A stretch of DNA of 64,000 nucleotides from Draconibacterium mangrovi_A (GCF_037646455.1 NZ_JBBIXN010000003.1:434001-498000); one strand, 5' to 3'; counted from the first letter of the stretch, positions 46,662-56,455 are shown. Numbers and translations are program-made. Notes: generated by a model from the sequence alone, not told the origin.

Positions 46662-46706
46662 CGCAGGTGGCATCACCCTGCGATGACATAAAAATTAAAA
46701 AAATGC
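46662..46706 (+). promoter_or_regulatory. Candidate preQ1-I-like riboswitch at yhhQ
   Basis: A 6-bp stem CGCAGG/CCTGCG (46,662-46,667 with 46,677-46,682) closes a 9-nt loop TGGCATCAC and is followed by an A-rich tail (GATGACATAAAAATTAAAA). This is the layout of small preQ1-I aptamers. Loop bases GCAT (46,670-46,673) can pair with ATGC at 46,703-46,706, which includes the start codon. That would make a pseudoknot that switches translation off. The gene is a predicted queuosine-precursor transporter, the expected target. The loop is short and the tail long for the class, so this is tentative. Confidence 0.4.
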
Positions 46707-47407
46707 AAAACGAAATCCTGTGGCTGGTCATGTTACTGGCCAATTTCCTGTTAATTATTTTAGCGTATCGCCTGTTTGGCAAATGGGGACTGATCATGTG
46801 GATCCCGATCTCGGTGATCGTAGCCAACATTCAGGTGATTCAAACCGTGAAGCTGTTTGGACTGGCGGCAACATTGGGTAACATTGTTTATGCCACTTCC
46901 TTCCTGGTCACAGATATTCTTTCGGAGAATTATGGGAAGCAGGAAGCAAAAAAGGCAGTTTGGATCGGGTTTTTTAGCCTGATCTCAATGACATTTTTAA
47001 TGAACCTGGCATTGGAATTCATCCCTCTTGCCGGCGACGATTTTGCTCCGGTCGCTCACGAAGCAACCAGCACCATCTTCAGTTTGATGCCGCGGATTGC
47101 CATTGCCAGTTTATCAGCATATTTGCTTTCGCAGCGCCACGATGTCTGGGCTTATCATTTTTGGAGAAAACGCTTTTCCAAAGACAATCAGATCTGGTTA
47201 CGGAATAACCTGAGTACCATGGTTTCGCAATTGATCGACAGTGTAGTTTTTGTTCTCATCGCTTTTTGGGGAGTTTACGAAGGCCTTGTTCTTTTCGAAA
47301 TCTTTCTGACCACTTATATTCTGAAATGGGTGGTAGCCGCTGCGGACACTCCTTTTGTTTACTGGGCCCGCGGCATTCATAAGAAGAATAAATTTTTGAT
47401 GGAATAA
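46703..47407 (+). CDS. yhhQ: Queuosine-precursor (preQ0/preQ1) transporter, YhhQ family
   Basis: This 234-residue membrane protein of the DUF165/YhhQ family has about six hydrophobic segments. It carries the family stretch ATLGNIVYATSFLVTDILSENYGKQEAKKAVWIGF and a late FEIFLTTYILKWVVAAADTPFVYWARG. I choose the ATG at 46,703; the frame is open upstream to a GTG at 46,667 that would fall inside the leader hairpin. It imports queuosine precursors. Confidence 0.88.
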   Translation: MQNEILWLVMLLANFLLIILAYRLFGKWGLIMWIPISVIVANIQVIQTVKLFGLAATLGNIVYATSFLVTDILSENYGKQEAKKAVWIGFFSLISMTFLMNLALEFIPLAGDDFAPVAHEATSTIFSLMPRIAIASLSAYLLSQRHDVWAYHFWRKRFSKDNQIWLRNNLSTMVSQLIDSVVFVLIAFWGVYEGLVLFEIFLTTYILKWVVAAADTPFVYWARGIHKKNKFLME

Positions 47408-47411
47408 TTGG

Positions 47412-47433
47412 AGGGAACTTCGGTTCCCTTTTT
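47412..47433 (+). terminator. Terminator of yhhQ
   Basis: AGGGAAC, a TTCG tetraloop, GTTCCCT and a T run; a perfect 7-bp stem just after the stop codon, and also downstream of the convergent gene. Confidence 0.85.
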
Positions 47434-47444
47434 GCATTATGATT

Positions 47445-47774
47445 TTATTCGTAAGAAAAGATTACTCCTAAAATTGCGAGAACAAAGAGTAATGCGATTC
47501 CCAGTATTAACATTCGTTTGGCATTTCGTTTTTCTTCATTGGTTAGTGGCCTGATCCTTCCTTCTTTTTCCTGCTTGTTCTCGATACCCTGTCCGATTGC
47601 AATGCCCACAGAAACACCAATGGCCGGGCCAATTCCTATAAATGCAAAATTCTTGCTTATAATGGCGATCGGAATTCCAACTCCTGAGAATACGGCAATG
47701 CAGATGCCCATCCACAGATTCAAAAAATAACCTTTGGGATACTTTTTATCGTTATCGTTAATTGTGGATTTCAT
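47445..47774 (-). CDS. Small three-segment membrane protein
   Basis: This 109-residue protein has a short polar N-terminus and hydrophobic segments near 18-38, 43-60 and 86-106. The charged loop ENKQEKEGRIRPLTNEEKRNAKR lies between the second and third segments. The glycine-rich middle segment (IGIGPAIGVSVGIAIGQG) is notable. It may be a Bacteroidota small membrane protein of unknown function. It is convergent with yhhQ. Confidence 0.6.
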   Translation of the reverse strand: MKSTINDNDKKYPKGYFLNLWMGICIAVFSGVGIPIAIISKNFAFIGIGPAIGVSVGIAIGQGIENKQEKEGRIRPLTNEEKRNAKRMLILGIALLFVLAILGVIFSYE

Positions 47775-47824
47775 TGTTGTACTTTTAGTGTTTTTACAAT
47801 ATTTGTATCCGATCAGCTAGAAAA

Positions 47825-50014
47825 TTACGGATTTTGAGTTTCAACATCCTCAGCAAGTTTGTACGAAATGGCAAATCGTGGCCGGCTACCAATGTTTAGC
47901 ACATTATCTGGATCATAATCCAAAACTCTGATGGAGGTAGAATCATTTAGCGTGAGCAGGTAATCTTTTACCATCGTTAACCGCTGTTTTTCCCGGAATT
48001 GAATTACACTGTCTTTGGCTGTATCTAGTGCCAAAAGTCGTTCGTAGTCCTGTATCACCAACGAATCGCGACCACTTTCGTTTTGAAGGTATTTGAGGTA
48101 GTCTTTTTGATGCTTAAGTGGATTTTTATCGTGCTCATCTTTGTATGCTTCCTGAACAATCTGTGAAGCTGCATCAATACGTTCCAGCTTTCGGTCGTTC
48201 AAATATTGCAGTTCAATGGCCAGTTCGGGTTTTAATTCTTCCAGTTCGAGTAACAGATCGAGGCTGCGACGTTGCTTGCCGGTAAGTGTGGTGTCGCTGT
48301 ATACAAGAGTGATCTCTTCAATTTCTTCGGGTTGGGCACCCAGCAAATTTCCGAGAGCCTTAAATGGGGAGGCAACAATTTTAAACATGAAACCTTTAAA
48401 GGTATTCCAAACGATTTGACCGACATTTGTTTTTGGGTCTGAAAGATCACCGCTCACCGGGATATCCAGTTTTACATCACCATTAATGTCTTTTAAAATA
48501 AAAAGTGCGAGTTTAATGGGAATGTCATAAAGGCCACCGGTTTTTCGGCCCATTTCGACATTGCGAATCACCAGTTCGTTACTGCTTTCGAGTTGGCGGT
48601 CGATAATGGCGGTTTTGTTTACGTAATACATTTCCCCAAATAAAATCGGCAGACCCATATAGTGTTTCGAGTAGATATTTACATCGGGCAACTGAAAATC
48701 GGACAATACATAATTCAACTCGATATGATTAAACGGATCGTGTGGATTGACACCCAGATTAGCCTCCAGGTTTCCACGCTTGTTTAGCTTCATGGTGGTG
48801 GTGATCTCCAGCAAGTCACTAGTCAGCGAAATGGAATCCATGTCAACATGTACGGCCGACAGTTCGTAATTGAATACTTCCTGAAGTCGTTGGTCGCTAA
48901 AATCGATCAGGCCACTATCAATCACAAAATTATTTACAAAAACATCGTAAGGAGTACTGGCTTCCTCTTGCTGATTCGCTTCCTGTTCTTCGTCTTGCTC
49001 AGCAATCAGGTTTTCGAGGTTAAAAACCGAATCGATCAGTACCAGGTTCATATACGGTTGATCAAGTCTGATCATTCCCAGCTCAGCTTTGAACAACAAT
49101 GGTTTCATAGTTTTTAAATCGGCTTCTGCATGCTTAACACCAAGCACTTTTTGACTGTTCTGATCATCAAGCACCAGATCATTTACATAGGCTTTACCAT
49201 TCAAAGTAAACTCGTTGAGGTCGGAAGCCAGGCCATTAAAAAAGATGTCGGCATCCAACAGCCCTTCAATGTCGGAAAAGTTCATGTATTGCTGAATATA
49301 GGGCAGAACAATTTTAAGATCGAGGTTTCTAAAGTCGGCTTCTCCGGAATATTCGTGTGTTTGTGAATTGTAATCAAAAGAACTGCTGATACTTCCACCC
49401 TCGCCAATATTGAAGGCCACATCGGCTGTACTTTCAGCACCACCCCAGTATATTTGCGGAATAAGGAAACTTATATTCTCCATCCCTATCGTGTGATCAA
49501 GTTGCTGGTCGGTATAACTCAGCTGTCCTTTTTTTATTTCAATCTGGTTGAGGTTAAGTTTATAAGATCGCGATTTGGTGGTGTCCTTTTCTGCATGCTC
49601 TTCGGTATCGAAAAATTCGATCAGGTCGGTGAAGTTGAAAATTGTATCGTTTTGCAAGATCCGCGTGTTTGGATTCACCACCTGAAATTGTTGCACATGA
49701 AACTCATGTTTTAACAAACGCAGAGGCTTTAGATTTACCAGCAACGAATCGAATCCAACGAAAATATCAGTACCATTCTGCTCGTACATTTTGGCGTTGT
49801 ATACCCTCAGACTTGAGGTGAAATAATTGTACCGGATTTTTTCGATCGATAGCGTCCGACCACTAATTTCAGCGCCGTTTTTATTCAGGCAATTTCTGAC
49901 GATTTTGGGAGCAAGCGCGAGTGCAATAATTAACAGCAAAGCCAGCATAGCTACACTTATTAGTAGTACTTTTTTACGTTTATTTTTGCGATGTACATTT
50001 GCGGATCCTTCCAT
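47825..50014 (-). CDS. AsmA-like (DUF748) membrane-anchored protein
   Basis: This is a 729-residue protein. It has an N-terminal inner-membrane anchor (VLLISVAMLALLLIIALALA, 16-35) and a large periplasmic beta-rich part with repeated AsmA-type strands (GLLDADIFFNGLASDLNEFTLNGKAYV; DIPVSGDLSDPKTNVGQIVW). That last stretch is the typical C-terminal signature of DUF748/AsmA proteins. The tail after about 580 is helical and charged. It probably takes part in outer-membrane lipid transport or envelope assembly; no partner gene is adjacent. Confidence 0.82.
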   Translation of the reverse strand: MEGSANVHRKNKRKKVLLISVAMLALLLIIALALAPKIVRNCLNKNGAEISGRTLSIEKIRYNYFTSSLRVYNAKMYEQNGTDIFVGFDSLLVNLKPLRLLKHEFHVQQFQVVNPNTRILQNDTIFNFTDLIEFFDTEEHAEKDTTKSRSYKLNLNQIEIKKGQLSYTDQQLDHTIGMENISFLIPQIYWGGAESTADVAFNIGEGGSISSSFDYNSQTHEYSGEADFRNLDLKIVLPYIQQYMNFSDIEGLLDADIFFNGLASDLNEFTLNGKAYVNDLVLDDQNSQKVLGVKHAEADLKTMKPLLFKAELGMIRLDQPYMNLVLIDSVFNLENLIAEQDEEQEANQQEEASTPYDVFVNNFVIDSGLIDFSDQRLQEVFNYELSAVHVDMDSISLTSDLLEITTTMKLNKRGNLEANLGVNPHDPFNHIELNYVLSDFQLPDVNIYSKHYMGLPILFGEMYYVNKTAIIDRQLESSNELVIRNVEMGRKTGGLYDIPIKLALFILKDINGDVKLDIPVSGDLSDPKTNVGQIVWNTFKGFMFKIVASPFKALGNLLGAQPEEIEEITLVYSDTTLTGKQRRSLDLLLELEELKPELAIELQYLNDRKLERIDAASQIVQEAYKDEHDKNPLKHQKDYLKYLQNESGRDSLVIQDYERLLALDTAKDSVIQFREKQRLTMVKDYLLTLNDSTSIRVLDYDPDNVLNIGSRPRFAISYKLAEDVETQNP

Positions 50015-50294
50015 ATTTTTCAGTCTGTTAAATTTTTCTGTTTCTGAATTGCAGATTTAATTTATGAGCTTATTATTTAAACAACAATCGGAACTTTCGG
50101 TTTTAAAAACATAATCGGAATAGTTTCCGGGAAAGACTTTCTATGTTTGTTCGAATCATTAACATACGAAAAGACCGACTCGGTTTTAATGAGCAAGCCT
50201 GTATTTTACTAAAATCAACGACAGCAATTCTGTGGGTACAAACCGCGCTAAAGAATGATGCAAAAAAAAGTTCCGGGCTGAATCCAACCGATAA

Positions 50295-52259
50295 TTATTT
50301 TACCGTCAGTTCAATTTTTTGAACGTTCTTGGCAATTTCTATCCTGTTGATCAGCGAATCGATCAGCGTGTCGTACAATATGTCACCCAGCACAAGGTCT
50401 TCTATTCCGTCGTCGATGTTGGGATTGTCGTTCACTTCCAATACATAAACTTTATCTCCAATCATTTTAAGATCCACACCATAAAGTCCATCACCGATCA
50501 GAGCTGCAGCTTTTAACGCTGTTTTCAACACCGGTTCAGGCACCTCTTCCACCGGCAAGGTTTCGGAATCACCTTCCACTTCAGCGTCTTTGTCTTTCCA
50601 GTTGTAGATTTGCCAGTGGTTTTCGCTCATGTAATATTTGCAGGCAAACAAAGCTTTGTTGTCCAGAATACCGATCCTCCAGTCGAAATCGGAATACACG
50701 AATTCCTGGCAAACTACCATGTCCGATTTTTTAAACAGCTGATCAAGCGCGGTCAATGCCTCTTTTTCATTATCAACTTTGAATACACCCAGCGAGAAAG
50801 CGCTGTCGGGTTGTTTTAACACTATCGGGTAACTGACCGCATTCAGCATTTTTTTATTGAACAGGTTTTTAGTGAAAACAAGGGTTTGCGGTGTGGGAAT
50901 TTTGTGTTTTCTGAAAATCTCGTTCTGATAGATTTTGTTTGAGCATTTCAGAATCGACCACGGATCATCGATTACCACCAATCCTTCAGCATAAGCCATT
51001 CGCGAGAACTCGTAGGTATAATCGTTCACGTTGGTGGTTTCGCGGATGAACAAGGCATCAAACTCGTTGATCTTGTCCATGTTTTTACGCGTAATGAACT
51101 CTAGGAAAACACCTTTCTTACCGGCGGCATTCTTTAGTTTTTGCAGAGCTGTAGTGTTCGACGGCGGTGTTTCTTCTTCGGGATTCACCAGCACGGCTAT
51201 ATCGTATTTAAAATTGGTGAGCTTGGGTTTGCTAAAGCGTTTTCTGCTAAAATATTTTCGCGCAAACTCGTACATATTTTCCAGTTCGTCGTCACTAAGT
51301 CGCGGTAATGTCAATACCTGAATATCTTTGATCAGCCACTTGTCATGTTTCACAAATTCAACCTTAAATAATGGTGCTTCAAATAACTGGTAGAGTTTCA
51401 TGGCCAGTGCTTTAAAACCTCGGGTGGAGGTTTGCCCGAAAAAGACTTTCAGTGAAAAAGTGTTGTTTTTCTCGCGCGTTAACGAACGATTAATTTCTTC
51501 CTCGATATCGAAAGCTGCGCTGTTTACCACATTCAGTAGTCTGAAATCGCGGATGGTTGCAATACTCGGGATAACCCGCTGGCCACGTGCCGATGCCAGT
51601 AGTGAAACATAGTAACCGTAACTCTGGTATTTGTACGAACTACACAGGTTAAAAACCCGGTAATCCGTGCAGTTCTGATAGTTTGGATTATTGATGTAAT
51701 CTTTTACCGTGATAATGTTGGCGTCCACCTCGGTAAACGACCACTTAAAAGGCTGGTTAATCACAATGATGTTCGAGGTTTTTCCATTTAATTCGGCTTT
51801 CATTCGGCACTCCATTTTTAAGGCATGCTCACCTTCTGCATAATAATCCGGAATGTTTTTTATAGCCCGGAATCCGCGTTTTTGATACCAGTTGACCAGG
51901 GCTGTGTTTTTCTCGTTTACTTCAATGGCAATCTTCCCATATTTTTTGCGCCGGGCCAGCTCAAACACATGTTTCAAAAGTAACTCGCCAAAACCTTTAT
52001 TTTGATGTTCGGGAAGAATAGCCACCGAATAAATTCGGATGGTGTGCTGATATAAAAACAAGGTGAGTGAGCCTACGGCTTCTGTGTTTTTTTCGTTTGC
52101 TTCGGCAATTAGCACACTCTGGAAATCGCTTAGCAGGCTGTACCTGATGTTTTGTCGCGTGTTTTGCTGAAAAGGTTCGAAACAGCTTTTTTCCAGTCGA
52201 AGCAGGAAATCAAGATCTTCGATCCCGGCTTTCCTGATTTGAATATTCAATGGTTTCAT
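50295..52259 (-). CDS. GNAT and RimK-type ATP-grasp fusion
   Basis: This is a 654-residue protein. Residues 1-150 form a GNAT acetyltransferase (EHQNKGFGELLLKHVFELA, the acetyl-CoA loop). Residues 165-340 resemble the N-terminal domain found before RimK-like ATP-grasp enzymes (NLCSSYKYQSYGYYVSLLASARG). From 340 on an ATP-grasp ligase follows (VLKQPDSAFSLGVFKV; metal-binding YGVDLKMIGDKVYVLEVNDNPNID). This layout is known in acetylated-peptide or amide ligases such as N-acetylglutaminylglutamine synthetases. It may acetylate and ligate amino acids; the substrate is not known. Confidence 0.82.
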   Translation of the reverse strand: MKPLNIQIRKAGIEDLDFLLRLEKSCFEPFQQNTRQNIRYSLLSDFQSVLIAEANEKNTEAVGSLTLFLYQHTIRIYSVAILPEHQNKGFGELLLKHVFELARRKKYGKIAIEVNEKNTALVNWYQKRGFRAIKNIPDYYAEGEHALKMECRMKAELNGKTSNIIVINQPFKWSFTEVDANIITVKDYINNPNYQNCTDYRVFNLCSSYKYQSYGYYVSLLASARGQRVIPSIATIRDFRLLNVVNSAAFDIEEEINRSLTREKNNTFSLKVFFGQTSTRGFKALAMKLYQLFEAPLFKVEFVKHDKWLIKDIQVLTLPRLSDDELENMYEFARKYFSRKRFSKPKLTNFKYDIAVLVNPEEETPPSNTTALQKLKNAAGKKGVFLEFITRKNMDKINEFDALFIRETTNVNDYTYEFSRMAYAEGLVVIDDPWSILKCSNKIYQNEIFRKHKIPTPQTLVFTKNLFNKKMLNAVSYPIVLKQPDSAFSLGVFKVDNEKEALTALDQLFKKSDMVVCQEFVYSDFDWRIGILDNKALFACKYYMSENHWQIYNWKDKDAEVEGDSETLPVEEVPEPVLKTALKAAALIGDGLYGVDLKMIGDKVYVLEVNDNPNIDDGIEDLVLGDILYDTLIDSLINRIEIAKNVQKIELTVK

Positions 52260-52495
52260 GAACGTGATTACGGAAAAAAATAAAACGGGTTAATCTTTTT
52301 GTTTTGTTGTTGCGTAATGGTTTGAATAACAGTAAAATATCGAAAGGTCGATTGCTTCACATTTTCGGGATGAATATAGAAATATTTTTAATTGAATATT
52401 CAGTTCATAAGAAATGATGCACTAAAACGAACACTATTTCTCAGAGGAAGTAATTATGAAGTGAAATGTATTCGTAGGCGTAATAGTCCGGGATT

Positions 52496-53680
52496 TTAAT
52501 GCTCCTTTTTCTGATCTTCTGTATATACCATTAGAAAGATAATCACTAACATGATTCCAGCCATAATTGCACCGGCCAGGAATGCCGCTTCAAGTCCTTT
52601 TAATGCATAGAACAATCCCACCATTAAGGGGCCAAAAGTTTGCCCGCCACGCAGTACCATCGAGTTCAGCGACATAAAAGCCGCGCGTTCACTAATGCCG
52701 GCAAACCCCACCATCATATTTTGTATGGAGGGAATAATTACGCCGTGACCCAACCCAAAGATCACAACAGCAATCCCGATTAGTTTATAATCCCCGGCAG
52801 TCATCATAATCAAGGTGGCAACCAAGTAAGCCGAACTGCCAAAGATCAACTGTTTTTTCAATCCCAGCCACTGGTGGATTCGTCCCAATTGAGAACTGAT
52901 CCCTGCCGTTGTTATCGACATTAACGACATCATCAGCCCGATTTGATACGATTCGGCACCTAGCCTTTTTTCCAGCATCAGGGGGAAATAGGTCAGGTAA
53001 GTGCCGTATAAGATCAGGAAAATAATGAAATTAAGCAGGAGCAATCCCCACACGGTTTTCCGATTGATGGTTTGCCAAACTTTGCCAAAGTAAGAGCGTA
53101 AATTCGCTTTGTTTCTTGGTTCGGGATTATTTAAACACCTGATCACGCATAATCCAAGAGGAATGGCCAATATCGGCAAAGCAAAAATGTAATGCCAGCC
53201 TAAAATGGCAATAACTCCGCCAAGAGCAGGGTAGGAAGCTGTAGCAATACTTAATACACTGGCGTTGTATCCCATAACGGCGGTACGCTGTTTCCCCCCG
53301 AACAAATCACCAACGAGGGTAATGTTCATGCTTGAAAGCGAACTGGCTCCAATGCCCTGGAAAAATCGCAAAGCCAGCAACCAGTAAAAATCTTTGGTGA
53401 ACATGCAGGCAAATCCTGCCATTCCGAATATAAATAACGAAGGAACCAACACAATCTTTCTGCCGTAACGGTCGGCCAGTATGCCGGTAAAAGGTGTAAG
53501 AAAAATACCCGGAAGCGTAAATGCCACTATTAATCCACCAACCTGTTGCGGACTGATGTCGAAATAACGGATAATATCAGGAAAGGCCGGAGTGATGCTG
53601 GCTACACCCATCATAGCGATCAGTGTAACACCAAAAATAATGTAGAGGTTTTTGTTTTTGAAAACGGACGTTTCGGACAT
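52496..53680 (-). CDS. Major facilitator superfamily transporter
   Basis: This 394-residue protein has twelve hydrophobic segments. The MFS loop 2-3 motif GILADRYGRKIVLVPS is visible, and the duplicate in the second half is weaker (GRIHQWLGLKKQLI). It is a proton-driven efflux or uptake transporter of the drug:H+ antiporter type 1 shape. No linked substrate gene, so the substrate is not inferred. The gene follows the GNAT gene after 19 nt, in the same direction. Confidence 0.88.
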   Translation of the reverse strand: MSETSVFKNKNLYIIFGVTLIAMMGVASITPAFPDIIRYFDISPQQVGGLIVAFTLPGIFLTPFTGILADRYGRKIVLVPSLFIFGMAGFACMFTKDFYWLLALRFFQGIGASSLSSMNITLVGDLFGGKQRTAVMGYNASVLSIATASYPALGGVIAILGWHYIFALPILAIPLGLCVIRCLNNPEPRNKANLRSYFGKVWQTINRKTVWGLLLLNFIIFLILYGTYLTYFPLMLEKRLGAESYQIGLMMSLMSITTAGISSQLGRIHQWLGLKKQLIFGSSAYLVATLIMMTAGDYKLIGIAVVIFGLGHGVIIPSIQNMMVGFAGISERAAFMSLNSMVLRGGQTFGPLMVGLFYALKGLEAAFLAGAIMAGIMLVIIFLMVYTEDQKKEH

Positions 53681-53699
53681 TTTAGATTGCTTTGAGGCC

Positions 53700-54176
53700 C
53701 TAAGTTAACATTTTCTGCATACGGTAATTGATCAGGTTCTCTCCCCGGATCAGCTTATTTTGTTCTTGTATCACCTCAAATCCAGCTCTCTCGAAAAAGG
53801 GGCGCGCTATGAGACTTACATCTGAAACGAGTTTCTCTATATTTGATTCTGAAGCCTTTTGCTCCAGCACATCTAACAACTTTCCGGCAATTCCATGGCC
53901 TTGGAAATCCTTGTGTACGAACAGAAAATCGATGTAGTTGTTTTCCAGCGAAGCAAAACCGACGAGCGTTTCTTCTAAACGCGCCACCACAAAATATTGT
54001 CGGTTGAGTTTCTTTTTCCAGCGCTCGGTGTTTTTAGCACCGGCGGTCCAGGCAGACCGCTGTTTGGGAGAGTAATCCCGGGCGCATACCTTATTTATGG
54101 TATCGACAAAAAGGGTGAGAATCTCATCCAGATCAATAGCTTTGGCGGGTGTGATAATTAGTGGATCATTACTCAT
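53700..54176 (-). CDS. GNAT-family N-acetyltransferase
   Basis: This 158-residue protein has the acetyl-CoA motif FVHKDFQGHGIAGKLLDVLEQKA (the Q/RxxGxG/A loop as QGHGIAG) and a later FFERAGFEVIQEQN, the usual C-terminal strand. It probably acetylates a small amine or protein. It shares the direction of the MFS gene and may be in one transcript with it. Confidence 0.88.
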   Translation of the reverse strand: MSNDPLIITPAKAIDLDEILTLFVDTINKVCARDYSPKQRSAWTAGAKNTERWKKKLNRQYFVVARLEETLVGFASLENNYIDFLFVHKDFQGHGIAGKLLDVLEQKASESNIEKLVSDVSLIARPFFERAGFEVIQEQNKLIRGENLINYRMQKMLT

Positions 54177-54219
54177 TAATAAAAATATTCCGTGATTTCT
54201 ATTGGCCGGTCTCGTAACA

Positions 54220-55653
54220 TCATTGAAATAAAAACCATATTTGAGTGGTAAAAAAGGTAACGATCAAACCTAAAACAATTGGCAGAAAAGTGGCAACAAG
54301 GGTCCATTTGGTACTCTTGGTCTCCTTGTAAATGGTATAAATTGTGGTTGAACAGGGATTGTGTAATAAGCTGAACAACATCAGGTTTATACCGGTCAGC
54401 AAAGTCCAGCCTCCGGCATGGAGAATATTGGCTGTGTCATTCATCGAATCCAGTTCGAACATCACTCCCGAGCCTGCCCCAATACCACTCATTTTTGCAT
54501 TTAAAACCGTAAGCATTAAAACAGTAGGTATCACAATTTCATTGGCCGGTATGGCAATAATATATGCTAGCAGGATGACACCGTTTAATCCGAAAACTAA
54601 AGCAAACGGATTCGACCATTCAATAAAATGTTCCGCAATACTTAGCTCACCGATATGGATATTTGCAACCAGCCAGATCACTATTCCGGCAGGGACAGCA
54701 AAAACTACAGCGCGCCAGAGCACGATTAAAGTCCGGTCGATCAGCGAGGTATACAAGGTTTGCAGAACACGCGGAGGGCGATATGGAGGTAATTCAAGAC
54801 TAAAAGAAGATGCTTCTCCTTTTAAAACCGATTTGCTAAGGCCCCATGAGACAATGAGGCTAAAACCGATTCCTATTAATGCAACGGCAACAACAGCACC
54901 TGCAGAAACGATTCCGGCAATACCAGCCGGAACCAGTCCGCCGATAAAAATTGTGGCAATAAGAATTTGTGTTGGCCACCGGCCGTTACACAACGAGAAA
55001 TTGTTGGTAATTATAGCGATCAGGCGCTCTCGTGGACTGTCGATCACTCGTGCAGCAACCACTCCGGCAGCATTGCACCCAAAACCCATACTCATTGTTA
55101 GTGCCTGTTTGCCATGAGCACCTGCTTTACGAAAAAGGTTATCCATGTTAAAAGCTACCCGCGGCAAGTAACCCAGGTCTTCGAGCAAAGTAAATATGGG
55201 GAAAAAGATGGCCATCGGGGGCAACATTACTGCAATTACCCATGCCATCGATAAGTAGCCGCCGTCGATCAAAACTCCGCTGAGCCACCAGGGCATATTT
55301 ATCGACTCGGCTAAATTTTTTATTGCGGGGTGAAGGGTGTCAATCAATAAGGAAGCCAGCAGGCTTGATGGATAGTTGGCCCCGGCAACAGTTAACCAAA
55401 AAACTACAGCCAGCATAATAAACATCAGCGGGAAGCCCAACCATTTGCTGGTTACTATTTTGTCCACTTTTAAGTCGAAACTGTAGGCTTCTTTCTCGCC
55501 CAACTGTTTCACTGTCTTTGTGGAGATACGGGTGGCATTTTCATAGATGGTTTCAATGATCGAGTCGTTAAAATCGGTCCCCAACTCCCACCTTACTGAG
55601 TTGGCCGCAGATATTATTTCTTCACCTTTTTGTTTTAGTGTAGTATCCTTCAT
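54220..55653 (-). CDS. feoB: FeoB permease part (split FeoB)
   Basis: This 477-residue protein corresponds to the membrane half of FeoB. It has a juxtamembrane TSKWLGFPLMFIMLAVVFWLT segment and repeated hydrophobic segments. Two gate regions are visible (GFGCNAAGVVAARVIDSPRERLIAIITNNFSLCNGRWPTQ, written split; and IPANEIVIPTVLMLTVLN), with a C-terminal NPCSTTIYTIYKET. It lacks the GTPase domain, which is the preceding gene, 10 nt upstream. Together they give about 740 residues, a normal FeoB length. It imports Fe2+. Confidence 0.9.
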   Translation of the reverse strand: MKDTTLKQKGEEIISAANSVRWELGTDFNDSIIETIYENATRISTKTVKQLGEKEAYSFDLKVDKIVTSKWLGFPLMFIMLAVVFWLTVAGANYPSSLLASLLIDTLHPAIKNLAESINMPWWLSGVLIDGGYLSMAWVIAVMLPPMAIFFPIFTLLEDLGYLPRVAFNMDNLFRKAGAHGKQALTMSMGFGCNAAGVVAARVIDSPRERLIAIITNNFSLCNGRWPTQILIATIFIGGLVPAGIAGIVSAGAVVAVALIGIGFSLIVSWGLSKSVLKGEASSFSLELPPYRPPRVLQTLYTSLIDRTLIVLWRAVVFAVPAGIVIWLVANIHIGELSIAEHFIEWSNPFALVFGLNGVILLAYIIAIPANEIVIPTVLMLTVLNAKMSGIGAGSGVMFELDSMNDTANILHAGGWTLLTGINLMLFSLLHNPCSTTIYTIYKETKSTKWTLVATFLPIVLGLIVTFFTTQIWFLFQ

Positions 55654-55663
55654 ATTGGACAGG

Positions 55664-56455
55664 TTAATTCTGAATGCTTAAATCCTCTTCGTGTAAATTC
55701 CCAAGTTCACCTGAACGCACAGCCTCAATAATGCTGTTATCACCTTCGAGTAAACGCATGGCTACCCAGTTTACATTGGGCAATCCGGGATACGTTTCGA
55801 GGAGTTTCTCAGACAAGGATTCAATGGCCTGATTCAGTTTTTTTGAATTGCTTTTAATTTTGGGTGGTTTGCAAACGTATTTCCCGGTGGCTACTTCTTC
55901 AATGGCCTGAAGTAATTCATTCATTCCTTCTTTTCTGCGAGCTGAGGCTGGAATAACCGGGATTCCCAGTTCCCTGGAAAGTGCTCGGGTATCAATTTCC
56001 AGATTGTTACGTTTAGCTTCGTCCATCAGGTTGAGGCAGAGAACTGCACGGTCGGTAAGTTCCAGTATTTGCAAAACCAGGTTAAGGTTGCGCTCCAGCC
56101 GGGTGGCATCGGCTACAATAACCGTTACGTCGGGCTGACCGAATAGAATAAAATCGCGGGCTACTTCCTCGTCCGTACTTGTCGATAAAAGGGAATAGGT
56201 TCCGGGCAGATCCACCACTTTGTACCTTTTGTCGTTAAACACAAAACCTCCTTCGGCTCTCGATACCGTTTTCCCCGGCCAGTTTCCGGTGTGCTGACGC
56301 AGCCCGGTAAGGTTGTTAAACACGGTGCTTTTACCGGTATTCGGATTACCGGCCATCGTGATCACATAATCTACATTATCGAGATTTACGCCCAGTTTAA
56401 CAAGATTTGCTTTATTGTGCGCAGGACAGTTCGCACAATTATTTGGTGTATTCAT
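55664..56455 (-). CDS. FeoB GTPase domain as separate gene (split FeoB)
   Basis: This is a 263-residue GTPase. The G1 loop GNPNTGKST is at 36-44, with switch HTGNWPGKTV, G3 DLPG (82-85), G4 NLMD (142-145) and G5 SAR (171-173), followed by the FeoB helical regulatory part to about 250. The N-terminus carries C7-x2-C10. It ends with its own stop, and the membrane half starts 10 nt later in another frame, so it is a natural split or an old frameshift at the domain boundary. It follows the FeoA/DtxR gene by 3 nt. Confidence 0.9.
   Translation of the reverse strand: MNTPNNCANCPAHNKANLVKLGVNLDNVDYVITMAGNPNTGKSTVFNNLTGLRQHTGNWPGKTVSRAEGGFVFNDKRYKVVDLPGTYSLLSTSTDEEVARDFILFGQPDVTVIVADATRLERNLNLVLQILELTDRAVLCLNLMDEAKRNNLEIDTRALSRELGIPVIPASARRKEGMNELLQAIEEVATGKYVCKPPKIKSNSKKLNQAIESLSEKLLETYPGLPNVNWVAMRLLEGDNSIIEAVRSGELGNLHEEDLSIQN

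Noticed and set aside
54344..55117. Plus-strand 257-codon ORF opposite feoB
   Set aside because: Lies wholly antisense to the FeoB membrane half; hydrophobic codons open the opposite frame.
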